Shown here piece after piece: positions 11,121 through 22,091 of a DNA stretch of 45,432 nucleotides. The position numbers and the translations under genes were made by a program. The stretch comes from Conoideocrella luteorostrata (lineage: Eukaryota > Ascomycota > Sordariomycetes > Hypocreales > Clavicipitaceae). The notes below the pieces were generated by a model that searched no databases, was not told where the DNA came from, and worked only from the letters and a program-made list of their open reading frames with translations. Numbering within the stretch: position 1 is the stretch's first letter; every line of letters begins with the position of its first letter. Where the stretch lies: positions 1-45,432 of the forward strand of contig JASWJB010000338.1 of the NCBI GenBank assembly GCA_032433595.1, given 5' to 3'.

Positions 11121-11478
11121 CTCACTCACTCACACTCACTCACTCTCACTCTCACTCTCACTCACACTCACACTCACACTCACACTCACACTCACACTCA
11201 CACTCACACTCACACTCACACTCACACTCACTCACACTCACTCACACTTATTCACACATACTTACACTTACTTACACTTACTTACACTTACTCACACTCA
11301 CTTACTTACACTTACCCTCACTTACTTACACTTATTACACTTATTTACTCACACTTACCCGCACTTATCTTACTTACTTACTTACACTTACACTTACTCA
11401 CTTACGCTTACACTCACTTACTCACACTTACACTCACTTACTCACACTTACACTCACTTACTCACACTCACTCACTCC
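11121..11478 (+). repeat. CTCACA/CACTTA satellite, about 360 bp, almost G-free
   Basis: A long array of 4-6-bp units. The left part is CACTCA/CTCTCA, the core (about 11159-11230) is a near-pure six-base CTCACA tandem, and the right part is degenerate with CTTACA/TTACAC variants. On the plus strand there is essentially no G over the whole array (two isolated exceptions near 11362 and 11407), a strong strand asymmetry. Open frames through it (Thr/His/Leu/Ser repeats) are products of the repeat and not genes. Confidence 0.95.
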
Positions 11479-14400
11479 AACAAAGTAGAAAAATACCGTA
11501 TACTACTGTCAGCTATTCTGTGTACTTGCAATTAACTTCTGTCGCAGCCAAGTTCCCAGCGGCAAGACAAACCCGAGCGTCGGGTACGCCACGCTAAACA
11601 CGTTATAAAGTAGCTCAGCTGATAGACAGAGGTGCATACACGCTCACAGTCAGCGCGGGCCAATTCCAAACCCGCGTCAGCTACCTAGCTAGCTAAGTAA
11701 CTAGTTGCTCAAGTACCTGTTTAACTAACTACAGACACCGCTTAAACTACCCAGTTAGTCAGCCCAATACGACCAGACCGAGCATATGCTCTCTATTTTT
11801 ATTTCCCAACGGTGATCTTACGCCCTGAAACTACGGGCATTTTTACGCAATTTTATTGAAGTCATCTTGTGAAACTAGCATGAGCTACTCACTGAATTTC
11901 TTGCTCGGTCTAGGGACGAACATGGCAAAACGCGTGTTCCAAGTAAATACATACATACGTACGGAGTATATACCTACTTACCTACTACTCCGTCCTCCGT
12001 AGCTAGCACTCTGATCCACGCAGCTGCTGGCTGCTGTCGAGAATGATGATGGCACTGATTGATCGGCAAGGTAACTTATGCAAAAAAGTGTCTGATTTTA
12101 ATTTAGCACAAGCGGCGTGCTTGTTGAAGGGAAGGCTGCGGAGTAGTTGCCACCGCATGGCCGTACAGAGTACATCGAATGCTCCAAAGTATTGCCACGG
12201 CTATGTAGCCAGGAAGCAGTGGCCGGCCGTACCACGTGGGCCTGGGCTAAACTTATCCTTTACTTGCGTCAGTTACCTATTTGTCTGTGCTTTTTTTTGC
12301 TGTGCCCTGTTGTTGTGGAGCCTCTGGATGATATGCTCATCTTCTCCGTCGGTACGGAGTACTTGGACATGGGGCGTTGACAGGTAGTTGCGGATAGGAA
12401 TGTTGATGTTCCCCGAGAGCCAGCCCGCCGTTACTATTGGTGTCGCATGGACTGAGTATGGTCGAGTATGCTATAGAGTACGGGAAGTTCCATAATCACC
12501 CTATGCAATTGAAATGTCATCTGGGGATTCATCTCATCATCGGCAAGCTCGCCGGGTGAATTGTCCACTCATATATGTGGCAGCCCGGCACCGAGTTCAC
12601 ATCATTGTACAATATTGACTCGCTTTGAGATACAGCATCCGGGCATGGGCGGTGCAGTATCGTCATAGTGCACTGTCGGGTGATAATTTTGGCCCCTTTC
12701 ATCCATCTCGAGAAATGAGAACGTAGAGGTAATCTGCCGTGACAAGTCGCTACTAGTTCGTATGACTGCAGTCATGGTAATAACTACTTAACGAGGGAAG
12801 GCGTCGTTTCGGACTGATGGAGTTTTCGCGGCGTTTCGGACATAGCCATAATCTCCTGCCAAGGTACGCAGTACGTAGGGTGTGTGTTCCAATAAGACTG
12901 GCCATTGGGCGGTGCGAAGTAGTAAGCTGCAGATGCGTCTCAGAGTTCGTAGCAGAGACGATACTGGGAGAGTTGACGTCATCAAATTGGTCGTTATATC
13001 TTCTGGTATACAAAGAATGGTAAGAACACTGTCAAACTGCTGCGGTTATGCCTATCAGACCATCCCAACATTCTCGATTGATGAAATTGGGCACGACACT
13101 CTGAGTGCTAACCGGGAAGCGTACTTATCACGACTGGCTTTATTCACCGTCGGAGGCATACGTTAGAGTTGAATGAGTAACTATATGATTCCGTGTTAAC
13201 CACGTCCCACGAACCCGGGGTTCACCATTCACATGTGCATGAGGTGTCACCTGGGTACAGAAACCTGGGGCCACGAAACGGATCGTCGCGGGGGGCCAAT
13301 CAGAGGCTGCCGGTCAGGGTGCTGATACAGAGTTACCGATTGGAGAAATCAAACTTGGTTTTCCGTGGTAAATGTTTCTTAATTGACAGTTGGTTCTCAC
13401 TTGGCAGGGACTCATAGAGCGTAATGAACGGGTGACATCCGTGTGAGGATTAAGGCAAACTCACTTGTCTACGCCTCGCCTTTCGGCTGATTGTTCCCGT
13501 TGACGACCAACCAACAGAGCAGGGAACACTGCTTGGACATGGCAGATGCATGCAATTCCTAGCTAATGCTTGTGATTGACCGATGCGAGACGTCTTTGAT
13601 GCCGGCGGCGTGTGGCGTGTGGCATTTTGGCATAATTTACTCCGTAAAGCCAAGTATCTGTGCCACGCTTTAAAGGTTGGAAGGTTTGGGGCCGCTCGAC
13701 CTCAACGCAGCACAACGCACCTGTCCCAGACAGCTCAGGACAAGCAAGCCAGAGAGGCGAGGAGGTAAAAACGTTATCATCGTCCTTATTGAGAGTCCTG
13801 TCGAGCGTCCACAGTTGTACGATCAGCAGGCCAACTTGTGCCTGCGATTCAAAGGTGCTCGGTGCAGTTCCAGGTACTTGTGTGTCCAGGATGCCCGACT
13901 TATGGCGGTCTAGCATGCCGCCACAGCCTGTCGCCTTAGCCCATCTACGGTCCTAAGGGGGAAGCATTAATAATGGTTGATCGGTGCAGAATGCTTGCAA
14001 CGGGTGTTCCAACTGAGAAAGGCCTAGCTCGGCACACACGGCCCTCCCCCCCCCAAAGCCCACCCCCGCCCGCTGTTAGGCAGCCAAGGCCGCCTCAACA
14101 ACTTGCCCGCTTGCCTGCTTGCCCTGCTTGTGTGGTCTGCGCGGACTCCGCTTTCGGCTTAGCCATGCTTGCCCTTGGGGTGTCTGCCAATCTGCCTCTT
14201 CCGCGATTCTGTTCTGGTGGTTCAGCACCGGCTGTTCAGCGCTGGCTCGATGCTTGGTGGCTGCGGGCCAGCGTCATGGTACCAGGGCCCAGAATCCTCA
14301 CACGTTCGGCTGACAACTTGACCTTCTTTTCATCACGAATCCTTTGCTGCCATCCTGTGAGACAAATTCTGTACGTCTATCATCATTCCCTCCAGCCTGC

Positions 14401-14598
14401 CAACAGCAACGCCGCCAACCACATCCTCTCTTGTCGCCTCCGTACCGCAACCCCACGTCCCGGACCGTCCGGCCGACTGTTCTTCGGCTTGGTCCCGCCT
14501 TTTGAAACTCCCCCAACACCTCCGACCGCTGAGAGCAGCGAACCGGTCGATTTAGGGCGCAACGATAATTCAACGTCGGTGCAACGTCGTGGCCCATC

Positions 14599-17500
14599 AT
14601 GCCCGGTTCGTCAGACGATAATGGCTCGCCGAGCAACGGCAATAACAACCAGCGAGATCAAAGTCCCGACGGTGAAGACAACGTTACCATGCGAGACTCT
14701 GTGCCCGACAATTCCAGTGTTCCCAAACCGAAACGCTTAGCTTGTATGATTTGCAGAAAGCGCAAGCTTAAATGCGATGGCGTCCGCCCAAGTTGTAGCA
14801 CATGCTCAAGACTGGGCCATTCTTGCGCCTATGATGAACAACGAAGAAAGAGTGGCCCTAAAAGAGGATATGTTAAGGCTCTGGAAGAGCGACTGAGTGA
14901 GTGCGAATTCGAATCTCCCTGCCTCCAAGTTTGTGTGTTTCGCCATCGGCGGGCGGGAGATTGATGAGCGATTGAATTATTTGGAGATACATTGTTGGCC
15001 ACAGACTAACTTTGGCGCTTTGCAATATAGAGCAAGTCGAGACCTTGTTGAAAACGCAAGACCCTACACCCGCCTCTACCAGCCCAGGCACAAAAGGCAT
15101 GAATATGCCCATGCCTGGTGCACACAGCGCTGCATCAGCTACACAGAACCTAGGCGTTGCCAACCCAGCTATGGGAATGGGAGATGGCGACGTGGATAGG
15201 TGGCAACATTTCAACGGTGAATCACCTCAAGGCGGTACTATGGAAGATTTCAATTTCAACTCTAACGTGGGCATGTCGATGAACCATGTTGGAGGGAATT
15301 TCACCTGGGAAATGATTGGTCTTGGGCTGGAGGAACCCTTGCCACCTCAGGAAACCATTGATGAGCTGCACCAAGTTTACTTTGAGAAAGTTCATCCTTC
15401 TATGCCTATGATTCATCGGTACCGATATCTCGCTGCCATGAACTTGTAAGTTTATTCTCATTACTTGTCGAGCTGTTTGAATCGATATTTGATAGAGGTA
15501 CTTTTACTGACATGATTATAAACAGAGCGCCAAATCAGCGTCCTCCGGTGTGCCTCCGATATGCCATGTGGACCATGGCATGCTCTATTGCGGACAAATA
15601 CGCCGACTTGAAAGATCTATTTTACCAGAGGGCGCGCAAATATGTCGAAGCGGATTATGTAAAGGGTTATGGCGAGCAAATGATCTCAGTCGCACATTGT
15701 CAAGCCCATACGTTACTAGCAGCCTATGAGATGAAGCTGATGTACTTTCCACGCGCCTGGCAGAGTACAGGCTCTGCTGTCCGACTCGCTCAAATGTATG
15801 TTCTCTGAAAAACCTCTGGTTACGATAAGCCTGGTTAGAATTGAGCTGACTCTTTTTAGGATTGGCCTACATCGATTAGATGGTGCCGGCTTGGATGTAA
15901 AGCAATGTCTGCCACCTCCTAAGGATTGGACCGAGCGCGAAGAGCGACGTCGAACGTTTTGGATGGCCTTTTGCGAAGATCGATATGCAAGTATTGGCAC
16001 TGGATGGCCAATGACGATTGATGAAAGAGACATCATGACCAAGATGCCCTCATCAGAGGAAGCATATGATATGAGCCGCCCGGAACAGACTCAGACGCTT
16101 GCAGAATGCACCACTCCAGCTGGCACCGCAAAACTGTCCTCTTTCGGCGGCGTCGTGTTGATGGCCAGCTTATTCGGTCGTAACCTGAATCATCTCCATC
16201 GACCAGATGATGATGACCTTGACCATGACCTCAATGGTCCATTCTGGAAGCGGCATAGACAGATGGATAATATTCTACTCAATACCTCTCTTGCTCTGCC
16301 CGCCCACCTGAAACTTCCCTCTGGATTGTCAAGTCCTAATGTCATATTCACCAACATGAGCATCCACACCTCATCGATTTGTCTGCATCAAGCAGCCATC
16401 TTCAAGGCGGATAAGAACAAGCTTGCCGCGACAGTTAGCTCAGAAAGCAAGGTACGATGCATCACAAGTGCAAACGAGATCGCAAGTATCATGAGAACGA
16501 TATCCCACATGGACCTATCGGCGGTGAGTTGAAAAAAAGAAACCCCCTCCCCCCGAAAAAAAAGCAATAATAAGCGTTTTCCAGGCTAACGTGCAATCTA
16601 GATGAACCCATTCATCTCATTCTGTCTCTATGTAGCCGCTCGAGTTTTTGTCCAGTATCTCAAGAGTCGCCCAGACGATTCACAGACAGCTGACTCATTA
16701 CGGTTCCTGTTGACAGCGATGAATGCTTTGAAACGACGGAATCCATTGACTGAGTCGTTTTTGGTACAGCTTGACGTTGACTTTGAAGCGCTAGCTATCC
16801 GCATTCCAAAACTCAGAAATGCATTTTCTCGATCGAGCGACAGCGTAAGTAACTTCTGGCGTCATACCGTTGCATCCATCAGTCTAACAAGAAATCAGCC
16901 TCAGTTCGGTAGTAAGGTCGAGCATGCAGGCCCGCTATGCACTGATGTTGAAGGTGTTCAGGGAATTTTATCGTACCGAGGAGACTGCGATTTTATGAAA
17001 GTTGGGGGTGATGACGGAAATCCAACCAACGGTCTAGATCTTGCAGAGGGCCAAGGCGAGAATACGGCAGGAGGGCCACCAGTTAATAGTGGCTTTGGGG
17101 GACAAACATGGCTTTCAGCAGACCAAGCATCGGTGCCGCCGGGATTGACTCCTAGTTCAGGAACCATGTACGACAAGAACGGCTCGGCCGGAGGACAGGA
17201 CAAGCAAGGGTCACCTGAGGCCGGTCAGTCAAACGGCCCGACACCAAACTCAAGCGGTGCCGGCTCAGATGCGAAATCACATCTTGCCCCAGGTATTGGA
17301 GGCACCAGGCAGGACAATGCCTTCCATCCCAGCCCAATCTCGCCTCACCAAAATCTTATGAACCCTGGCGGGCCCATGGACGCAAACAATCACCAGAATT
17401 TCTTCCCCGAATCAGCCGGGTACCCCATGGGGCCCACCATGACAGGGCAACAAAGCGGAGGATTTACGATGCCGACAAATGGATGGACGGGCATGAATAG

Positions 17501-17630
17501 CCAGCCACAGCCTCCCAGCATGACACCTGTCGGCGAAGGGGTGCTCCGTGCACTCATGAACATGGGACCGATGGATGCCATGGATCTTTCATCGTGGGAT
17601 ACTGGGCACGATAGTGCCATGAGGGGATGA
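14599..17630 (+). CDS. Zn2Cys6 transcription factor with fungal_trans middle domain
   Basis: A nuclear DNA-binding regulator. Six exons: 14599-14896, 15031-15445, 15526-15795, 15860-16523, 16602-16844 and 16899-17630. They total 2622 nt, giving 873 residues. The binuclear zinc cluster is complete: C49-x2-C52-x6-C59-x6-C66-x2-C69-x6-C76, followed by the linker SGPKRGYVKALEERL and a short coiled coil (KQVETLLKTQ) restored by the first splice. The middle region matches the fungal-specific TF domain (PF04082): RYAMWTMACSIADKY, LAQMIGLHRLDG, EREERRRTFWMAFCEDRYASIGTGWPMTID. The last 250 residues are Gly/Pro/Ser/Gln-rich, like an activation region. Intron 5 (16845-16898, 54 nt) has perfect signals but is in frame and stop-free, so an 891-residue form is possible. 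I cannot place it in a named regulator family, so its target pathway is unknown. Confidence 0.93.
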
Positions 17631-18852
17631 GGTAGAGATGAAGTGCAAAGTCACCGTAGACGCAAGGGCAGCAATGTGAAATGCTGGGAGACAATGGAGG
17701 ACCTCTGGGTGTAGATGTTCAAGATATTTTGGGTATGGCGTGGCGTATAAGGAAGGAAGCAAGGCAACTGCAAATAACGCGGCTGCGCCTTCTCTGTTAG
17801 GATACCGGCGTTCAAATGTGTGTGTTCGAATCCCCTCTCTTTCTCTTACAATCTATCCTGCAGACCAACTTCAACGGCCGTACCATATGAGGCGGCATTG
17901 AGAGTCAAATATTTTACGAACAATCTTAATAAAGCATGTTGCTATGTAGTGGGAATGAAAATAATATTATGTCAATATGAAGTTACCTAACTCACTGTTA
18001 TTACAATGCCCTGCGCAATTCAGACATGTACTCTCCCCTCTTTGTATTCGTTTCCACCGTCTAATTCTATGATAACTTGTACCTGCCGCACAAGGCGTGC
18101 AATCTAGCTTCGAATTGGCTCTTGAGGGAATTCATCCCAGCAGGTCTTTCCAAGCCTCAATAGCTTCTTTTCTATTCTCCGGGGCACCTAGGCGGGTTAT
18201 ACGCCTTTTTATTCACGGCTGAATTTGACCGCGGCAGCGGGCTAGCAAGATACGAACGAATCTCTAATTTCTACCACTTGTTACGTGCTGGAATTGCAAG
18301 CATATTAGTATATTGTGTTATTGTCGTTGTTTATGATGTCCAGAAAAGGGGTCCTGTAGGTCCCACTTGCGACACCAGCCCGAGTACGGGGGCAGCTCCC
18401 ATACAAATTAGTATGTAGCTACGGTGTAAGCCCAATCAGATTTAGCGTCAATTTGGCGAGGACATCACTTTTGAAAGCGACCTTCCGTACACGCCGAATT
18501 TTGGGCACTGCGGAGTGCCACTCAAGATGTCGACAAATTAGTTAATCGAGACATCTAGGGCAGAGGCAGAGTCAGGCGCGTGCCACGGTACGTATAAACA
18601 GGCACTCCAGAATTATCCTCGACACAGATCACAAGGTGATCCGTGCGTGGATTGCCGCTCTTTTTCCTCACCCACAAAACGGCAAGGCTTCACATAAATC
18701 CTAGCGCAGACGTAAAAGCAGCACCAGACCAGCAGAGGGACGCCCCGCTACATTTCTTATATTTTATTTTTATCAACAAGGCTTGGTATCAATTCGATTG
18801 ACACGCTAACTACTCCGTAGTTACTCTACTCCTGCCGGGGGTCACTCTGAGG
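17631..18852. other. Intergenic region between the Zn2Cys6 gene and the GST-fusion gene
   Basis: 3' UTR of the transcription factor on the left (with the AATAAA above) and the promoter of the next gene on the right, including TACTCCGTAG near 18810, about 40 bp before the start codon. No gene or RNA gene could be supported. A tRNA-like GTTCGAATCCC at about 17825 has no cloverleaf around it. Confidence 0.5.
17928..17933 (+). terminator. AATAAA-like polyadenylation signal after the Zn2Cys6 gene
   Basis: AATAAA about 300 bp past the stop, at a plausible distance for the mRNA 3' end. This is inference from motif and position only. Confidence 0.3.
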
Positions 18853-20902
18853 ATGGCTGCTCCCGGCTCCTCCCTCTCCGGGTCGGGAGCGGGGCTGCCG
18901 GGCGTGGGGCAATTTCGAATTGATATCGGTGTTGGGCTATTAGATGGCTATCCGGGCCCAGACGATGCTTACCAGCAATCGCCGAATGGTTCTTACGGAC
19001 GACTGTCATTGCAGGGTGAGCAGCAGGGTGTCGGAGGAGGCGGGCAGTTTGGCATACTGGCTCCGGCGACGGTGCCGAGCGGCATACTAGATTCACATCT
19101 TGATGCGTCTCGACAGATGCTGTTTGCTATGGATGGTCACAATACGACGGGGCAGGAGACCACGGTGATGCATGGAGACAAATCTCATGGGAAGCTGCCT
19201 AGCAAAATTGTGGTTGATCCGCCAGATTTGGCGGTTTGGAGGGAAAAGTTGTTCAACGTCGATGACATGATAGTTTTGACAGATGAGCAGTAAGTCAGTC
19301 AGGCAGCGATCCTGCCAGCCAGTCAGTCAGTCAGTCAGCGACTGTCGTGCGGAACTATCACTCTCTCCCATTAAACTTGGAGAACTACTCGGGAGTTTCT
19401 ATTCATTTCAGCTAACGGCATCCAGGTTCGAGACATACTTCCCTCACGTAGACAACGTGTACTCCCACCGCTCAACGCAGCGCTACAAACGTAAACCGTT
19501 TGTCTCTCACTATTGGGACTGCCGCATGAAAGGCCGCCCTCCGGGAACGGCAAAATCAGAAGACCCTTCCAAGAAGAAGCGGAAACGCAACGCGCGAGAA
19601 AGAGACCTCTGCGATGTCAAGATCCGTATCACAGAATACTTTCCCAACGCGAGCACTTACGTTGACCGAGAGGCCGCAGAAGCCGCCGCCGCCGCCGGTG
19701 CAACCTTGCCTACAGGCCAGCGTTTCTGGACAGTTCAGCGTGTGAATGGAAATGGCGGCAACGGGAAGGGCGATGGAGTTGCCGGTCCACATCGACATAC
19801 GCTGGAGAAGAGCGACGAGATTAAGAGGAATAGTGTCCAGAGGTATTTGGCACAGCAGGAAAAAGACGTTAAAAAGACTCAGGTGAGCCTTTCTCTCCTG
19901 CATAACGATAATAAGGTCTCTAGTTTAACCTTGTCTTTGGCTTTCTTTGAAGAAGTTGCCAGCTCGAAAGGCCACAGGCGCCGCGGCGGCAACCATGAAA
20001 CGTCATCTGAAGGAACATGATTTCAAGCTATACTCTGCCTGTTATTGGTTCGTCCAGAAGTCCAACAGCCCACAGCCATGCCCTCGTGAACGGTTTCCCT
20101 CGAACGCAGCTCCTGACTTCTTCTGTGCAGCCCCTTCTCCCAGCGCGTGTGGATAGCCCTTGAAACCAAAGGCCTGCCGTACCAGTATTGCGAAATTGAT
20201 CCATCTAAGCCTTCTCCTCCCGCAGCCTTCACAACAGCCAGTCCGAGGGGAACTGTTCCCGCTATCCGCCAACGTGAATGGACTTGTTCAGAGAGCGCCA
20301 CCATTCTTGAATATGTACGTCCAGCCATACATAACCGGAAGAAGACAAAACCCGTCAATTTCGAACCCTTGCTCACAACCGAGTAGCTTGAGGACCTAGA
20401 TACTACCGTTCGCCTCCTGCCGACCGACCCAAGACATAAAGCCAAGTGTCGCCTGTGGATAGATCATGTTAGAATACTCTCTTCCCTGAAAACACGGAGC
20501 TTAACAAGCATTCCGCTCACTGCTTTATACTAGATAAACACACGCATCGTCCCCGCCTTCCACGCTCTCCTTTCAGCTCATGAACCAACTTCTCAAAGCG
20601 ACTCAACGAATCGTCTCCAAAGTCATATTACCAGCCTCGTCCTCGCTGCCGATGAGCAAGGTCCCTTCTTTACAGGATCAAGTTTTGGCCTGGTGGACAT
20701 TCACTTTGCGCCATTTGCGATACGTCTTTCCCGGATTCTACGGCCGTTGAGGGGTTGGACGGATCCTGTGCCGGGGACCAGGTGGAATCGCTGGCTGGAT
20801 GCGTTGGAGAAGAATTCGCATGTCAAGAGCACGACAAGCTCAAGCGAGCTTTATCTTGATGTAGTGGATGTGCTGGCTCGAGGAACTGGCGGTCCACAGT
20901 AG
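18853..20902 (+). CDS. Cys/His (WRKY-GCM1/FAR1-like) module fused to an omega-like glutathione S-transferase
   Basis: Six exons: 18853-19289, 19426-19882, 19953-20047, 20131-20314, 20387-20467 and 20534-20902. They total 1623 nt, giving 540 residues. Residues 1-130 are Gly-rich and unassigned. Residues 147-298 form a basic module with C178 (YWDCRMKGRPPGT), a KKKRKR nuclear-signal-like stretch (195-200), C208 (RDLCDVKI), FWTVQRV (246-252) and H268-x-H270 (GPHRHTL). This C...C...HxH spacing with an aromatic strand resembles WRKY-GCM1/FAR1 zinc fingers. Residues about 322-391 are a thioredoxin-fold GST_N domain with CYCPFSQRVW, where C330 sits where omega-class enzymes carry the catalytic Cys, and with PRGTVPAI and SESATILEYLED. 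The all-helical GST_C follows (CRLWIDH, IVPAFHALL, PFFTGSSFGLVDI). Two donors are weak (GTTCGT at 20048, GTTAGA at 20468), yet both joins restore conserved blocks. The acceptor at 19952 is the least certain join. DNA binding and GST activity are inference. Confidence 0.85.
19317..19338 (+). repeat. (CAGT)n tetranucleotide in intron 1 of the GST-fusion gene
   Basis: Five or so CAGT units just after the first donor site. It is a simple intronic repeat. Confidence 0.8.
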
Positions 20903-22091
20903 CTCACATTTCGAGTCCTTTTTTTTTCTGGGCGGTTGGGAGAGGGACTGTCTTGTCATCCGTAGACTCGTCTTAATTTATGACTTTGTAGTATTAGATG
21001 CCGACTATACCCTACCGGAGAAGATTGATCAACAATTCGATCCACAGTAATTTACGGATTTGCGTCATATAACGCCGTGAGTTAGGCCGTACCGTCAACA
21101 AAGCTCAGCACAGAGCCGCAGAATAAGCAAAGCAGCACTATGATATCACAACAAGCAATAAACAACAAGCAATAAACAACAAACAAATGAACAACAAACA
21201 AATGAACAATGAACAATGAACAATGAACAATGAACAATGAACAATAAATTTTATGATAAAATTCGCGCCGGTATTCGCCGCGACTCTATAACTACAGTGA
21301 TGCGGGATGTGGAAGCAAAAGATATACTGTATTATTGGAAGTTAAAACTCCCAATTGCGACCATGATTTGCTCGCTTCCAACAGCACTCGTTGGCTCTCA
21401 CGCTCGCCCGGAAAGCCACAAGCTGAAACATCATCCATCGTCCACGCAATCCGAGCTATCTGGAGAACCTGCACATCTGCTTTAAATAAGTCTAGCACAC
21501 TTCGCACGCTGATTAGTATGGCGGCTTATATGAGGCCAATAGCATAGCAGCATAGTAGCCTAGTAGCCAAGCCAGGTGCAAAGCCAACCGCCACCTTAGT
21601 ATAAGTTCACATGCTATACAATAATACCAAGCATAAGAAGGAACGCACTATAGTTATAGAAACATATATTAGGCTTATGAAAAAGAGAGATACTGTGAAC
21701 CCTAAGTTTAGTAAAAGAGATAAGAAAGCTTGCTTATAGAGCTAAATACTTCGGAACAATAGAGCAGTTGTTTTCTCGCGCCCAGGAGGGTCAGATCGGT
21801 TTTTTTTTTTCATAGTCTCATCGTCACCATGATAATCGCGCTCCTTCGGTTCTTCCTATTAAAGTTCTGTTTCTTGGGGGGAGGTGGGTTGCCTTGGGCC
21901 ATGCAGCTAGCTATACTTGTCCTATCGAACACGGTTCAGTGAACTCAAAGAGACATTGCATAAATAAATTTATATGTAAAGGGGGTATCCGTTTAAGCAA
22001 AACCGCTAAATAAACTTTTGTACAAAGAACTAAGGCATAGCCACGGGTATATGACAAGACATTCCCATCACATGCTGTATGTATCACAGCT
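20903..22091. other. AT-rich interval with CAA-rich repeats, possible decayed element
   Basis: Between the GST-fusion gene and the phosphate transporter, whose 3' ends face each other. Base composition drops to roughly two-thirds A+T over about 21,550-21,800, with many TA steps, unlike the rest of the window. A CAAT/ATGAACA minisatellite (21150-21246) lies inside. No intact frame, terminal repeat or target-site duplication could be identified, so a RIP-decayed transposon remnant is only a suggestion. Confidence 0.45.
21150..21246 (+). repeat. CAA-rich minisatellite ending in (ATGAACA)n
   Basis: Starts with duplicated CAAGCAATAAACAA units and passes through AACAAACAAATG into about six ATGAACA heptamers (21202-21246). 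Confidence 0.85.

Larger units (their letters stand above)
10906..14598. other. Gene-poor interval between the WD40 gene and the Zn2Cys6 factor
   Basis: Apart from the satellite, no gene could be supported. The stretch 11600-12800 is AT/GC-mixed with several GTACGGAGTA-type motifs (near 11960, 11986 and 12352). The stretch 13600-14590 becomes C-rich (runs such as CCTCCCCCCCCCC near 14043) and must hold the promoter and leader of the transcription factor. An open frame at 13973-14740 overlaps the real start in another frame and has no domain. Confidence 0.55.

Noticed and set aside
11121..11478. Possible CRISPR-like array
   Set aside because: Units are 4-6 bp with no spacers; it is a microsatellite in a eukaryotic genome.
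10902..11597. 231-codon Thr/His/Leu/Ser-repeat frame
   Set aside because: Entirely produced by the CTCACA satellite.
13973..14740. 255-codon frame overlapping the Zn2Cys6 start
   Set aside because: Pro/Arg-rich shadow frame without a domain. It overlaps the well-supported zinc-cluster exon in another phase.
14599..17630. Assignment of the Zn2Cys6 factor to RosA/NosA/Pro1
   Set aside because: The zinc-cluster sequence I can read does not match my recollection of that family well enough, so it is left unnamed.
17800..17850. tRNA-like T-arm GTTCGAATCCC
   Set aside because: No matching acceptor, D-arm or anticodon stem could be drawn around it.
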